Translations under genes and position numbers: made by a program
Notes under the pieces: generated by a model
Databases searched by the model: none
Told to the model about the DNA's origin: nothing
The model's input: only the letters and a program-made list of their open reading frames with translations
Source: Paracoccus gahaiensis
GTDB taxonomy: Bacteria; Pseudomonadota; Alphaproteobacteria; Rhodobacterales; Rhodobacteraceae
Length of the DNA: 64,000 nt
Direction of reading: 5' to 3'
Assembly (NCBI RefSeq): GCF_005048225.1
Contig: NZ_SUNI01000010.1
Location: 62,001 to 126,000, forward strand
Shown: positions 41,401-48,460 of the stretch, piece after piece
Numbering within the stretch: position 1 is the first letter of the stretch
Layout: every line of letters begins with the position of its first letter

Positions 41401-42510
41401 TTCGCCTATCACAAGAAGGTCGCGGATGCCCATGATCTGGATCTGGTGATGTACGAGGGCGGCACCCATGTCGTGGGCGTCGGCCAGTGGAGCAACAACA
41501 AGGTCCTTGCCAACTTCTTCAACGCCCTGAACCAGTCCGACCATATGGGCGGCCTCTATCAGGAGCTGATGGAGGGCTGGAAGGCCGCGGGGGGCACGCT
41601 CTTCAATGCCTTCGTGGATGTCGGCCGGCACGGATCCTACGGATCCTGGGGGGCCCTGCAGCATCTGGACGACGAGTCCGAGCGGTGGGATGCCATCCTG
41701 GACTTCAACCGGGCAAACCCGGGCTGGTGGGAAAGCCGGGACAGCGGCGATTTCATCGGCACCGGAGAGGCGGACCCGGTCGTGGTGCCCCCCGCCCACC
41801 CCGTGGTGGTCCCCCCCGTGGTGGCCCCGCCCGCAGGCGCGATTGTGGGCAACGCCTCGGACAACATCCTCTCGGGGACGGGCAGGGATGACAAGATGTA
41901 CGGCTTTGCCGGCAACGACACCTTCTATGGCAGGGGGGGCGCCGACGAGATGCATGGCGGCCTCGGCAATGACGCCTATTTCGTGAACCAGGTCGGCGAC
42001 CGGACCATCGAGAGGGCGGGCGAGGGCTATGACAGCGTCCATGCATCGCTCGACTGGACCCTGGCCCCGAACATCGAGGCGCTGGTCCTGCGGGGTGCCG
42101 CCGATATCGACGGGACCGGCAATGCCCTGAACAACCGCATCGGCGGGAGTGGCGGCGCCAACACGCTGTCGGGGCTGGCCGGGAATGACGATCTGCGCGG
42201 GCATGGGGGCAACGACCTGCTGCTGGGCGGAACCGGGAACGACACGCTGTCGGGCGGCTATGGCCAGGATACGCTGGACGGCGGCCCCGGAGATGACGTC
42301 TATCTGGGCGGCGGGGGGCGGGATCTCTTCATCTTCCGCTCGGGCAAGGATGTCGTGCAGGACTTTCAGATCGGCATCGACACGGCCGAGCTGGTCGGCG
42401 GCGGAAGGCTGGTCTGGCAGGACAGCAGCAAGGGCCTTGTCCTGAAGCACGATCAGGGAACGGTGACCTTCGCGGGTCTGGACATGGAGGATGTCAGCTT
42501 CATCTTCTGA
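38440..42510 (+). CDS. giant multidomain RTX protein: SGNH-like, PA14, GH-A-like and calcium-binding repeats
   Basis: Predicted secreted protein of 1356 aa. Order: SGNH/GDSL-like domain (1-265; IFTIGHSLVGLELPHMM, TDDIHLNLNGNYFV), Pro-rich linker (266-345), PA14 domain (347-495; AARLYVDGKLVWERSDNGAY), second linker (499-545), a beta-rich stretch, and a clan GH-A-like barrel (about 700-1090) with EYSNEVWN (Glu813) and VMYEGGTHVVG (Glu1006) at the places of acid/base and nucleophile. The end (about 1125-1310) has RTX repeats such as GGAGNDTLSGGYGQD-like units. I chose GTG 38440 because GGAG precedes it; an upstream start would add 48 odd residues. There is no signal peptide, fitting type I secretion; no type I exporter is in the window. 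Polysaccharide de-esterification and cleavage are suggested. Confidence 0.85.
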   Translation: MTLSASSNIFTIGHSLVGLELPHMMNSMGRGGVTDYQIIIGAPLRVNWQSSGADFAQGKDARKALATGTYDAVIMTEAIPLETNLKWSGTVEHALRFANLALSANPDVQTYVYETWHGFDFHKGNLRDWRAGLDSFRPKWESILDGVNAGLPADAKPMLMIPAGQAMANLYDAIAAGQIPGVTSIRQFFTDDIHLNLNGNYFVTMVHQATLYGENPDDLPERTSSPWGPYPAVNPKLADALQKVAWETVNEYDRDGVNDNGATPGPVTPPPVDPTPVDPKPAEPAPVDPKPVDPKPVDPKPVDPKPVDPKPVDPKPVDPKPVDPKPVDPKPADPKPVDPPPAEPGSEVAGWQATYWALPSGATNIRTVDFSARPTASAVLDKVQFWTEGSLWKGGPVNHFAAKFEGDLEIKKAGDYRFTIGVDDAARLYVDGKLVWERSDNGAYRSGEVTVKLGAGSHDIEFRYLEVNGTSAADIQYSGPDTSGKRMVLGKDVISHGTEPAQPVPVDPAPVTPKPVDPKPVDPKPVDPKPVDPAPVDPDPETPVRPAPPVPSDGSSLTNPSMGVGLGGVSDWSTQMPFLDVFKSARPWTGHLEGRWGGATAQQIEAVSDANGYLTKLPPGVTHVSALFLTEMPAEMTSVAGTYRITYDGQGEIRVSGGTNLRYGDGEIWFDYVPRGSNLVSIDIHRITGSDHIRNISVVHEKNIPAFESGKVFNPDWIEMIDDMRSLRFMDWQSTNNSDVASWADRAQMTDATWSTDAGVPLEVMVQLANETGTDPWFNIPHLASQDYIRKFVSYVKENLDPDLKPFFEYSNEVWNFQFDQAQWAHQQGQKLWPGQGDAWVQFYGMKAAEMARIVDQVYGPNVNDLVNKVIATHTGWQGLEKSILDAPNAVADGAPKPAPLFNDYAITGYFDGSLGREKGATVLNWIASSEAGALTEGRAQGLSGGQLTAYVQDHKYDRAIDLAVKELRDGSVTGNPDGSIAALIKTFAYHKKVADAHDLDLVMYEGGTHVVGVGQWSNNKVLANFFNALNQSDHMGGLYQELMEGWKAAGGTLFNAFVDVGRHGSYGSWGALQHLDDESERWDAILDFNRANPGWWESRDSGDFIGTGEADPVVVPPAHPVVVPPVVAPPAGAIVGNASDNILSGTGRDDKMYGFAGNDTFYGRGGADEMHGGLGNDAYFVNQVGDRTIERAGEGYDSVHASLDWTLAPNIEALVLRGAADIDGTGNALNNRIGGSGGANTLSGLAGNDDLRGHGGNDLLLGGTGNDTLSGGYGQDTLDGGPGDDVYLGGGGRDLFIFRSGKDVVQDFQIGIDTAELVGGGRLVWQDSSKGLVLKHDQGTVTFAGLDMEDVSFIF
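39238..39475 (+). repeat. 15-bp in-frame tandem repeat coding PVDPK linker
   Basis: Around 13 to 16 tandem copies of a 15-bp unit (GATCCCAAGCCGGTC and variants) encode (P-V/A-D/E-P-K)n between the SGNH-like and PA14 domains. Codon variants alternate, so both expansion and drift have occurred. Copy number is likely to vary between strains. Confidence 0.9.
39935..40075 (+). repeat. second, shorter PVDPK-coding repeat
   Basis: A second block of the same 15-bp unit (about eight copies, with GATCCGAAGCC forms) encodes the linker after the PA14 domain. Its similarity to the first block offers a substrate for recombination that would delete the PA14 domain in frame. Confidence 0.85.
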
Positions 42511-42518
42511 GGCTCACG

Positions 42519-42552
42519 CCCGGGGGCGCCAGCACTGTCCGGCGCCCCGGGG
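42519..42552. terminator. GC-rich hairpin after the RTX gene
   Basis: GGGGCGCC (42523-42530) pairs with GGCGCCCC (42541-42548) around a 10-base loop, 12 bases after the stop codon. It serves the plus-strand gene and perhaps the convergent one. Confidence 0.55.
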
Positions 42553-42563
42553 CACCTGTCTGA

Positions 42564-42596
42564 CACGGGTTCGGGGCCGCGTGCCCCGGACCCGTG
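42564..42596. terminator. 14-bp hairpin between convergent giant genes
   Basis: CACGGGT-T-CGGGGC (42564-42577) pairs with GCCCCG-G-ACCCGTG (42583-42596) with one wobble and a 5-base loop. It lies 9 bases after the minus-strand autotransporter stop, so it probably ends that transcript. Confidence 0.65.
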
Positions 42597-42605
42597 CGCC
42601 GCCGC

Positions 42606-45600
42606 TCAGAAGAGCAGCGTGAAATCGGCCGTCAGGCTGTTGGCGGACATGTCGCCCGACACCTGCCCCTGATAGCCCATCCCAAGACGGCCGTTGCGAC
42701 CCACGGCCATGTCGAGGCCCACAGACAGCGCGGCAGCATTGCGCCCGATCGGCGCGCCCGAGACCAGGAAGGCCCCGCCACCCGACAGGCTCATCTGGCG
42801 CTCTGCGGTCTGATCGCCGAAGGCGTGCTGCCAGCTGGCGGCCACGGTCCAGCCCAGATCCCGCGCTGCGTCCTCGCCCAGATCGCCCGATGCCCGCAGC
42901 CCGAGCGTGGCGAAGCTGGCCTTCTCCGTGCTGTCCTCCGAGGTCAGCGCCGCCGCGCCACCGCGCTCGGCGAACCCGTCCGTGGACAGGACCGCATGGG
43001 TCAGCCCGGCATAGGGCGCCAGCCGGATCCCGTCACGCGGGGTCAGCGCATAGCTGGCCTCCGCATAGACCTGGGTCAGATCGGCGTCATAGGCGGCGCG
43101 CAGCTGGTCGGTGAAGCTGTCCACCGCGACCTCGCGCCGGGAGTCCAGCTGGTTGCGGCTGTAGGCCAGCCCGGCCTTCAGCGACAGCGCGCCCATCTGC
43201 GACGCGCCATGCAGGCCCAGATGATAGCTGTCCGCCTCGATGCGTCCGGTGCCGCGACCGGTGTCGATCCGGCCCTGACCCACGCCCGCGACGAAGCCCA
43301 CGCGCGCATCCTCGCCCACCGGTCCGTCCGCGCCGAACATCAGCCCCGTCGCCGAGGCCTCGACGCCCGCCGCATTGCCGTCCCCGTCAAGCTCGGCGCG
43401 CGATCCGGTGGCCTGAACCCAGGCCCCCGTCTGCTCCGCATGCAGCCGCGCGAACACGCCCGCGCCCAGGCTGCGCGACTGGCTCAGCAGCAGCGCCCCG
43501 GCGCTGGCATGATCCTCGCCCGAGATCCGGTCGAACGCCTGCCGGGCCCCGGCCTCGTCCGAGAAGAGGACCGCGTTGTACAGCGCCAGGCTGTCCGTGC
43601 CGGCGCCCTGGTCCAGCAGATCCAGCGCAGAGGCGGTGGCGCGCTGATTGTCGGTCTCCGCCGCCTCGGCAAAGGCGCGCGCGCCTCTGGTCGACAGGCG
43701 CAGCGTCACGTCGGAAGGCCCGTAGATCAGCCGCGAGGCGATGAAATCCGAGCCGATCGACAGGTCGGCGAACCGCCCCTCGACCGCCTCGGCCTCGATC
43801 AGGCGATAGCTCTGGCCCTGACGGTAGCTGGCGGTCCGGTCCAGCGTGGTGACCGCGACGCTGGCCCCTGCCACGCGGGCCGTGCCGGCGACTTCGACGC
43901 GGTCGGCACGCCCGTCGCCGTCGATCTCGGCCCGAAGGACCGCGCCGGGGGCCAGGGTCAGGTCCCCCGCGACCTTGAGCGTGCCGATCGACATGCCGGG
44001 CAACAGCTGCGCGCCCGAGGACAGCACGGTGCTGCCCACGGTCCCGTCGCCGCCCAGGGTGCCACCGGCGCCGACGTCCAGCCTGCCGCCAAGCGTGCCG
44101 GTCACCGACAGGCGCCCGCCCTCGACCGTGGTGCGGCCCGTGAAGCCTGCGCCGTCGCCCGCATAGGACAGCGTGCCGGTGCCGCGCTTGTCGAACCGGC
44201 CCGCGCCGGTCAGGTCGTTGGCCATCGTGCTGTCGACCAGCGTGTTGACCCCCAGATGACCCGAGGCCCCGACCGCGATGGCGCCGGTCCCGAAGGCCTG
44301 CCCGTTCGTGCCCACCAGCATCCCGTCCCGGACGCGGGTGCCGCCGGCATAGCTGTTCAGGCCGGTCAGCATCAGCGTGCCGGTGCCGGTCTTGGTCAGC
44401 CCGCCCGGACCGCCGATGTCGTTGTTCCAGGCATCGAAGGCATGAAACCCGTCCAGATCGCGGTCCATCGCCACCGTCACATCCTGCAGGAAGGCCCCAT
44501 AGCCGTCGGCGGCGGCGAAGAGGTTCATCCGCCCATAGCCCTCCTCATCGTTCATGACCGGCAACCCGCCGGGCAGGGCGGTGGTGGCCAGCACGGCGCG
44601 GCGCTGGTCGGCGGTCAGGTAGGGCATCCGCGTGGCCAGCAGGATCTCGGCGCCCTGCGGCACATGCACCGGCCCGTCGGTGGCCGCGATCGGCGCGAAG
44701 CCATAGGTCATGCGCTCGGCCACATAGGCGGCATTCGCCGCACGGCTGGCAAAGCGGTCGGTCGTCAGATCGCCCGCATGGGCCGCGACATAGAGATCGG
44801 TGGCCGTGGTGCTGTCGGTCTCGTTGCGCAGCCAGGCTTGCGCCTGATCGAAGGCCGCGTCGCGCTGCGTCTGCCAGGCATAATCCGCGTCGCCGTCCTG
44901 CCGGTTCAGGTTGTAGACGGCCGAGGCGGTGCCCAGCATCCGCCCGCCGATCACGTCCAGCGGCGAATGCATGCCCGCCACGATGCGGCTGTCGCCCAGA
45001 GAGACGGCCCGGGTGATCATCTCCTGAAAGCGCTGCGGGACCAGATAGGCGAGGGCCAGCGAATCGCGCCAGGCCTCGGCGGTGTGGCCGCTCGGAAAGC
45101 CGCCATCGGTGCCGGGCGAGTCGCTTTTCGCGGGCTCCAGTTCCGGGACCACGGCCACGTCGCCCGACCAGCGCCAAGGGCGGGCATATTTGAAGTAGCG
45201 CTTGCCGGGCTCGGTCGAGGCGCTCCAGCCCATGCGGTTCACCAACTCGACCGCCAGCCCCAGATCGTCATTGCCGTCGGCAGCCGAGATCCCGTTGTTG
45301 TTGCCCTCGTCGTCGAACCGGATCTCGCGGGCCTCGGCGGGCATGTCCAGGATGGTCGTGACCTGTCCGCTGCCGCGCATCCAGGCCTCCTGCAGCGGGC
45401 CCAGCCCGGTCACCACGCTGTAGCCCTTGGCGCGGCGGTCATCCAGATAGGCATCGCGCGCCTCGGCGGCGGTACGGGTGCGGGTGATCCGTTCGACATG
45501 GCCGATATTGTGGTTATGGACCGCCTGGTCGAGAATGCGGCCATCGGTGGGGCTGCCCGCCAGGCCGTCCCAGTCACTGGGGGTGACGCCGGGAAAGCCG

Positions 45601-45863
45601 AAGCCGGGCGCGACGGTGTTGTCCGCATCGACGAAGGGCGTGCGCGGCTCCCAGATGTCCAGGAAACCGTCCAACAGCCGGACGCCGGCATTTGTCTCGC
45701 GGGTCAGATAGCGAGGGTCGCCCCGCTCGTTGGTAAAGCCCGTTTCCATGAACGAGGGAACGTCGCGGTTCAGATAGGCCTCTTGGGCGAGAAGGGTTGC
45801 CGGGCAGGCCGTCACCAGCGCAAGTGCTGTCGACAGGCGAAGGGTCGTTCTTGTATAGGACAC
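42606..45863 (-). CDS. autotransporter with PAP2-type acid phosphatase passenger
   Basis: Outer-membrane autotransporter (type Va) of 1085 aa. After a signal peptide (MSYTRTTLRLSTALALVTAC, cleavage near AQEA) the passenger has the full PAP2/class A phosphatase signature: K221-x6-R228-P229 (KRYFKYARP), P257-S-G-H260 (GGFPSGHTAEAW) and S292-R293-x5-H299-x3-D303 (DSRIVAGMHSPLD). A beta-helix stalk with autotransporter-associated strands follows (LTKTGTGTLMLTGLNSYAGG, FDKRGTGTLSYAG). The last 260 residues form a beta-barrel ending in FTLLF with the terminal Phe needed for assembly. All catalytic residues are kept, so a surface-displayed phosphatase is likely. Monocistronic. Confidence 0.93.
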   Translation of the reverse strand: MSYTRTTLRLSTALALVTACPATLLAQEAYLNRDVPSFMETGFTNERGDPRYLTRETNAGVRLLDGFLDIWEPRTPFVDADNTVAPGFGFPGVTPSDWDGLAGSPTDGRILDQAVHNHNIGHVERITRTRTAAEARDAYLDDRRAKGYSVVTGLGPLQEAWMRGSGQVTTILDMPAEAREIRFDDEGNNNGISAADGNDDLGLAVELVNRMGWSASTEPGKRYFKYARPWRWSGDVAVVPELEPAKSDSPGTDGGFPSGHTAEAWRDSLALAYLVPQRFQEMITRAVSLGDSRIVAGMHSPLDVIGGRMLGTASAVYNLNRQDGDADYAWQTQRDAAFDQAQAWLRNETDSTTATDLYVAAHAGDLTTDRFASRAANAAYVAERMTYGFAPIAATDGPVHVPQGAEILLATRMPYLTADQRRAVLATTALPGGLPVMNDEEGYGRMNLFAAADGYGAFLQDVTVAMDRDLDGFHAFDAWNNDIGGPGGLTKTGTGTLMLTGLNSYAGGTRVRDGMLVGTNGQAFGTGAIAVGASGHLGVNTLVDSTMANDLTGAGRFDKRGTGTLSYAGDGAGFTGRTTVEGGRLSVTGTLGGRLDVGAGGTLGGDGTVGSTVLSSGAQLLPGMSIGTLKVAGDLTLAPGAVLRAEIDGDGRADRVEVAGTARVAGASVAVTTLDRTASYRQGQSYRLIEAEAVEGRFADLSIGSDFIASRLIYGPSDVTLRLSTRGARAFAEAAETDNQRATASALDLLDQGAGTDSLALYNAVLFSDEAGARQAFDRISGEDHASAGALLLSQSRSLGAGVFARLHAEQTGAWVQATGSRAELDGDGNAAGVEASATGLMFGADGPVGEDARVGFVAGVGQGRIDTGRGTGRIEADSYHLGLHGASQMGALSLKAGLAYSRNQLDSRREVAVDSFTDQLRAAYDADLTQVYAEASYALTPRDGIRLAPYAGLTHAVLSTDGFAERGGAAALTSEDSTEKASFATLGLRASGDLGEDAARDLGWTVAASWQHAFGDQTAERQMSLSGGGAFLVSGAPIGRNAAALSVGLDMAVGRNGRLGMGYQGQVSGDMSANSLTADFTLLF

Positions 45864-46046
45864 GCGAAAGTCTTTCGTTCTGAAGTCTTTGTTGATCCGC
45901 CCTTGGGGAAAAAAGCCCCCCCGGGGCAGAGCGTTGCCGCTAACAGCAGGCGATGACGCTGCCGTGACAAAGACGTTCAGATCAGAAAATGTCGGAAAAC
46001 CGTCACGCGGCCGGGCGCGTCAGGCGCGCCGGTCCTTCACGAGGGT

Positions 46047-46385
46047 TCAGTGCATCCGATAGCTGCCGGAGGCGCAGGGCAGGCCGATCCTCGGCATGTC
46101 CTGCGCCTGTTCGGCCATCCGGCGCGCGGTGTGATGCAGCCAGACGCCGTCCATCGCCATGATGATCGCCGCCTGATGCGTCGGGATAAGCCGACGATTG
46201 TCATCGGCCCAGGCCTCGATGGCCTCCCAGCTGATCGGGTTCGGGCCGTGATGATGCCAGGACCGCGACCGGGACAGCAGCATGAAGACGTCCAGGATCT
46301 CCTGCCCCGCGATCGGGATGCGGACCTGCTGTCCTGCCAGAAGGCTTTCCAGCGTCGTGCAGAGGGCTTTCTCGAGGGTCATCAT
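46047..46385 (-). CDS. small phage-tail-chaperone-like protein
   Basis: Protein of 112 aa. The central part (SWHHHGPNPISWEAIEAWAD, DNRRLIPTHQAAIIMAMDGV, WLHH) resembles the small proteins of lambda-like phage tail regions, which read GPNPI.w.eIdaW...t...L...e...i..mD.a.l. The first 40 residues (LCTTLESLLAGQQVRIPIAG) are different and may be a separate domain. No other phage gene is near, so it is either a stray or a domesticated gene. Start ATG ATG: either of the first two may be used. Function not known. Confidence 0.5.
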   Translation of the reverse strand: MMTLEKALCTTLESLLAGQQVRIPIAGQEILDVFMLLSRSRSWHHHGPNPISWEAIEAWADDNRRLIPTHQAAIIMAMDGVWLHHTARRMAEQAQDMPRIGLPCASGSYRMH

Positions 46386-46654
46386 TCGGTCTCCGTGAGA
46401 AAGAGAAAGGAGAGCCGCAGACGCCCCATATCTGCCGGGCCGCCCCGCGCGGGACTGCGACCGGCCGGGGCGACCCCTGAACCGCGCGTATCGGGAAAAG
46501 CGGCAGCCGCGCCCATCATCGACAACTCCCCTAAGTTGTAAGGGACCTTAGCTTTCAATTTTTCAGGATACCAGCGTTCGATTGAAAAACATGCGACCCC
46601 GCCCGATCTGCCCCCGCACCGGGCATCGACAGGCCGCCGGAGCACGGGCTTTGG

Positions 46655-47029
46655 TCAACCGTCGATCAGCTCCACGTCATAGGCCCGGAACTTGCTGTCG
46701 GCCGAGACGAGGACCATCCCCTCCTGTCGGGCCTGCGCGATCAGCAGCCGGTCGAAGGGGTCGGCGTGATGGGGGGGCAGGCGCTCGACGCCCTGCGCAT
46801 GGGCCCAGCTGATGGGCAGGGGCCGCACGCCCACTGCGAGGGCCTGATCGAACAGATCGTCCGGTACGGCCAGCTTGCCAAGCGCCGACTTGATCGCGAT
46901 CTCCCAGACCGAGACCGCGCTGACATGGATCGCCTCGGCCCCGGCCATCGCCGCCCGGGCGCCCCCACCAAGGCGGGGATCGTCCAGCATCGCCCACAGC
47001 AGGATATGCGTGTCCAGAAGCAGCCTCAC
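46655..47029 (-). CDS. vapC: VapC-type PIN-domain toxin
   Basis: PIN-domain ribonuclease toxin of 124 aa. The four acidic positions are visible: LLLDTHILLWAM (Asp6), VSAVSVWEIAIKSALGKLAV (Glu), and HHADPFDRLLIAQARQEGMV (Asp, Asp), with LVSADSKF at the end. It overlaps the antitoxin gene by ATGA. Placed next to parB, it would act in postsegregational killing and plasmid stability. Its RNA target is unknown. Confidence 0.92.
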   Translation of the reverse strand: MRLLLDTHILLWAMLDDPRLGGGARAAMAGAEAIHVSAVSVWEIAIKSALGKLAVPDDLFDQALAVGVRPLPISWAHAQGVERLPPHHADPFDRLLIAQARQEGMVLVSADSKFRAYDVELIDG

Positions 47030-47268
47030 GCAGGCGGGATCCGGCTGCCCGCGAAGAGGGCGGCGACCTCGTCATCGCCCTCGTCCACGGCCCCCGGCGG
47101 AACGAAGCGGCTCTTCATGCAGCCGATCAGGCCCTGTGCCGGCCTCTGGGCGGCAACGAGCCGCGCCACGGGGCGGCCATAGCGCGTCAGCTCGACATCC
47201 TCGCCCGCCTCGACGCGACGGATCAATTCGGCGAACTGGGCCTTCGCTTCGGCAATGGCGATCTGCAT
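47026..47268 (-). CDS. Phd/YefM-type antitoxin
   Basis: Antitoxin of 80 aa for the adjacent VapC toxin. The N-terminal Phd/YefM DNA-binding domain is clear (IAIAEAKAQFAELIRRVEAG, EDVELTRYGRPVARLV). The C-terminal part (CMKSRFVPPGAVDEGDDEVA) is the toxin-neutralising tail. A partial palindrome 17 bp upstream (47285-47302) is the probable operator for autoregulation. The pair is encoded right after the partition genes, on the same strand. Confidence 0.92.
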   Translation of the reverse strand: MQIAIAEAKAQFAELIRRVEAGEDVELTRYGRPVARLVAAQRPAQGLIGCMKSRFVPPGAVDEGDDEVAALFAGSRIPPA

Positions 47269-47284
47269 GGGACAGGCTCCTTGA

Positions 47285-47302
47285 TGACCATAATGTAGGT
47301 CA
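47285..47302 (-). promoter_or_regulatory. operator/promoter of the toxin-antitoxin pair
   Basis: TGACC-N8-GGTCA (47285-47302) is an inverted repeat that includes a TACATTAT -10-like sequence on the minus strand. It is 17 bp before the antitoxin start, where Phd/YefM proteins bind. Confidence 0.5.
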
Positions 47303-47331
47303 CCTTTTCCACCCGGGCAAGTGATTCCTCA

Positions 47332-47348
47332 GGTTTCGCAGCGAAACC
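47332..47348. promoter_or_regulatory. parS-like palindrome, copy 1
   Basis: GGTTTCGCAGCGAAACC, a perfect inverted repeat with one central base, lies 2 bp after the parB stop. The same 15-bp core GTTTCGC-N-GCGAAAC occurs at 48384 and 49937 and, in what I read, nowhere else in the window. It also resembles chromosomal and repABC parS sites (GTTTC...GAAAC), so it is assigned as the centromere. Confidence 0.75.
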
Positions 47349-47350
47349 GC

Positions 47351-48460
47351 TCACCGCTCCAGCAGGGCGCGGATCTCCAGCATCAGGCTGTCCATCAGCT
47401 CGCCGTTCAGCACATCGCCCTCCAGCCGGAGGACATGGCCCCGGCTGTCCTGCGCCCGCCGGATCGTGACGCCGCTGGAGGTCCGCAGCGTCCGGTCGTC
47501 CAGCCAGCCGGTGACCGGTTGCAGCTTTCTCGGGCGTCCGCCCCGGCCCGGATCGCGGACCCCGCGATCCTCGACGCGGATCACCGGCTCGATCGCCAGC
47601 CATTCCTCCTCGGCATCCGCCGGGCTACGTTCGGACAGCGCCTGCCGCAGCCGTCCCTCGGCGCCCTGCCGCAGGGCCGTGGCCAGCTGCAGCCCCCGCC
47701 GTTCGGTCAGCCCCTCGGGGAATTCCAGCATGTCGCCCAGTTCCTCGAAGATCAGCGCGAAGGACCGGATCTTGGACCGCTTGGCCTTCGAGCCGCTGGC
47801 GAACAGCTTGTCCACCGCGTCCTCGGTATTGGCGAAGGCCCCGTGATGGGCGGCGATGACCGCGATGCGGCCGCGCTCGAAATGGCTCAGCTCCTCGCGG
47901 ACCTCGTTCTCCTCGATCATCGAGATGAAGGCGCTGCTGCTGTCCTCCCGGGGCCGGACGATGGCGCGGATCGTGCGGTACCTGTCGGCCTCGGTCAGCT
48001 CCAGCAGGCTGCGCGTGGCCAGAAGCCGGCGATAGCCCGACAGAAGCCCGTAGGATGGGGCGGCCGCGTCCGCGCCCGGCAGCTCGAAGACCTCGACGGG
48101 CAGCCGCAGCCCATGCGCGGCGATCGACTGGCGCAGCTCCAGCATCTCCTCCTCGCCCATGGTCAGCCGGTCGCGGATCATCGCGTCGGCATCGATCCGG
48201 TCCACCGGGATCTCGACCATCAGCAGGCCCTGCGCCTGCGCGGCATGCAGCCGGGCGGCATCGGCCTCGGTCCGGGCACGTGCGGCGCGGATGTCGGTGC
48301 CGTCGGCCTGCGCATGGGCGGCACTGTCGGCGGCCACCTGGGCGATGGGGGCCAAGCCCCGCGCGGTGGCGGGCCGGTCGAAGGTTTCGCTGCGAAACTC
48401 CTCCTCGATGCGGCTCAGATCGTCGGTGCTGGGGGTCTCCAGCCGGCGGCGCTTAACCAT
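47351..48460 (-). CDS. parB: plasmid partition protein ParB
   Basis: ParB of 369 aa. The N-terminal nuclease-like domain reads VEIPVDRIDADAMIRDRLTM, then LRQSIAAHGLRLPVEVFELP, YGLLSGYRRLLATRSL (GxRR box II) and ISMIEENEVREELSHFERGR. The helix-turn-helix region is DKLFASGSKAKRSKIRSFAL. The C terminus (DSLMLEIRALLER) is the dimerisation tail. It overlaps parA by 8 bp. A parS copy lies inside the gene (48384-48398) and another right after it. It differs clearly from the ParB at 6024-7076. Confidence 0.93.
   Translation of the reverse strand: MVKRRRLETPSTDDLSRIEEEFRSETFDRPATARGLAPIAQVAADSAAHAQADGTDIRAARARTEADAARLHAAQAQGLLMVEIPVDRIDADAMIRDRLTMGEEEMLELRQSIAAHGLRLPVEVFELPGADAAAPSYGLLSGYRRLLATRSLLELTEADRYRTIRAIVRPREDSSSAFISMIEENEVREELSHFERGRIAVIAAHHGAFANTEDAVDKLFASGSKAKRSKIRSFALIFEELGDMLEFPEGLTERRGLQLATALRQGAEGRLRQALSERSPADAEEEWLAIEPVIRVEDRGVRDPGRGGRPRKLQPVTGWLDDRTLRTSSGVTIRRAQDSRGHVLRLEGDVLNGELMDSLMLEIRALLER
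48384..48398. promoter_or_regulatory. parS-like palindrome, copy 2, inside parB
   Basis: GTTTCGC-T-GCGAAAC, the exact core of the other two copies, sits in the coding sequence of parB about 62-77 bp after its start. It constrains the codons for residues 21-26 of ParB (RSETFD region). ParB binding here could modulate its own transcription. Confidence 0.7.

Noticed and set aside
42594-45956. 1120-codon open frame on the plus strand opposite the autotransporter
   Set aside because: It is the antisense of a GC-rich gene, rich in Arg/Gln/His/Gly, with no domain pattern, while the minus strand shows a full signal peptide, PAP2 motifs and a barrel.
46382-46645. 87-codon minus-strand frame between the phage-like gene and vapC
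   Set aside because: No ribosome site, no family pattern, and it is rich in Gly/Arg/Pro after residue 40; left as non-coding, though its first half (RWYPEKLKAKVPYNLGELS) is not typical noise.
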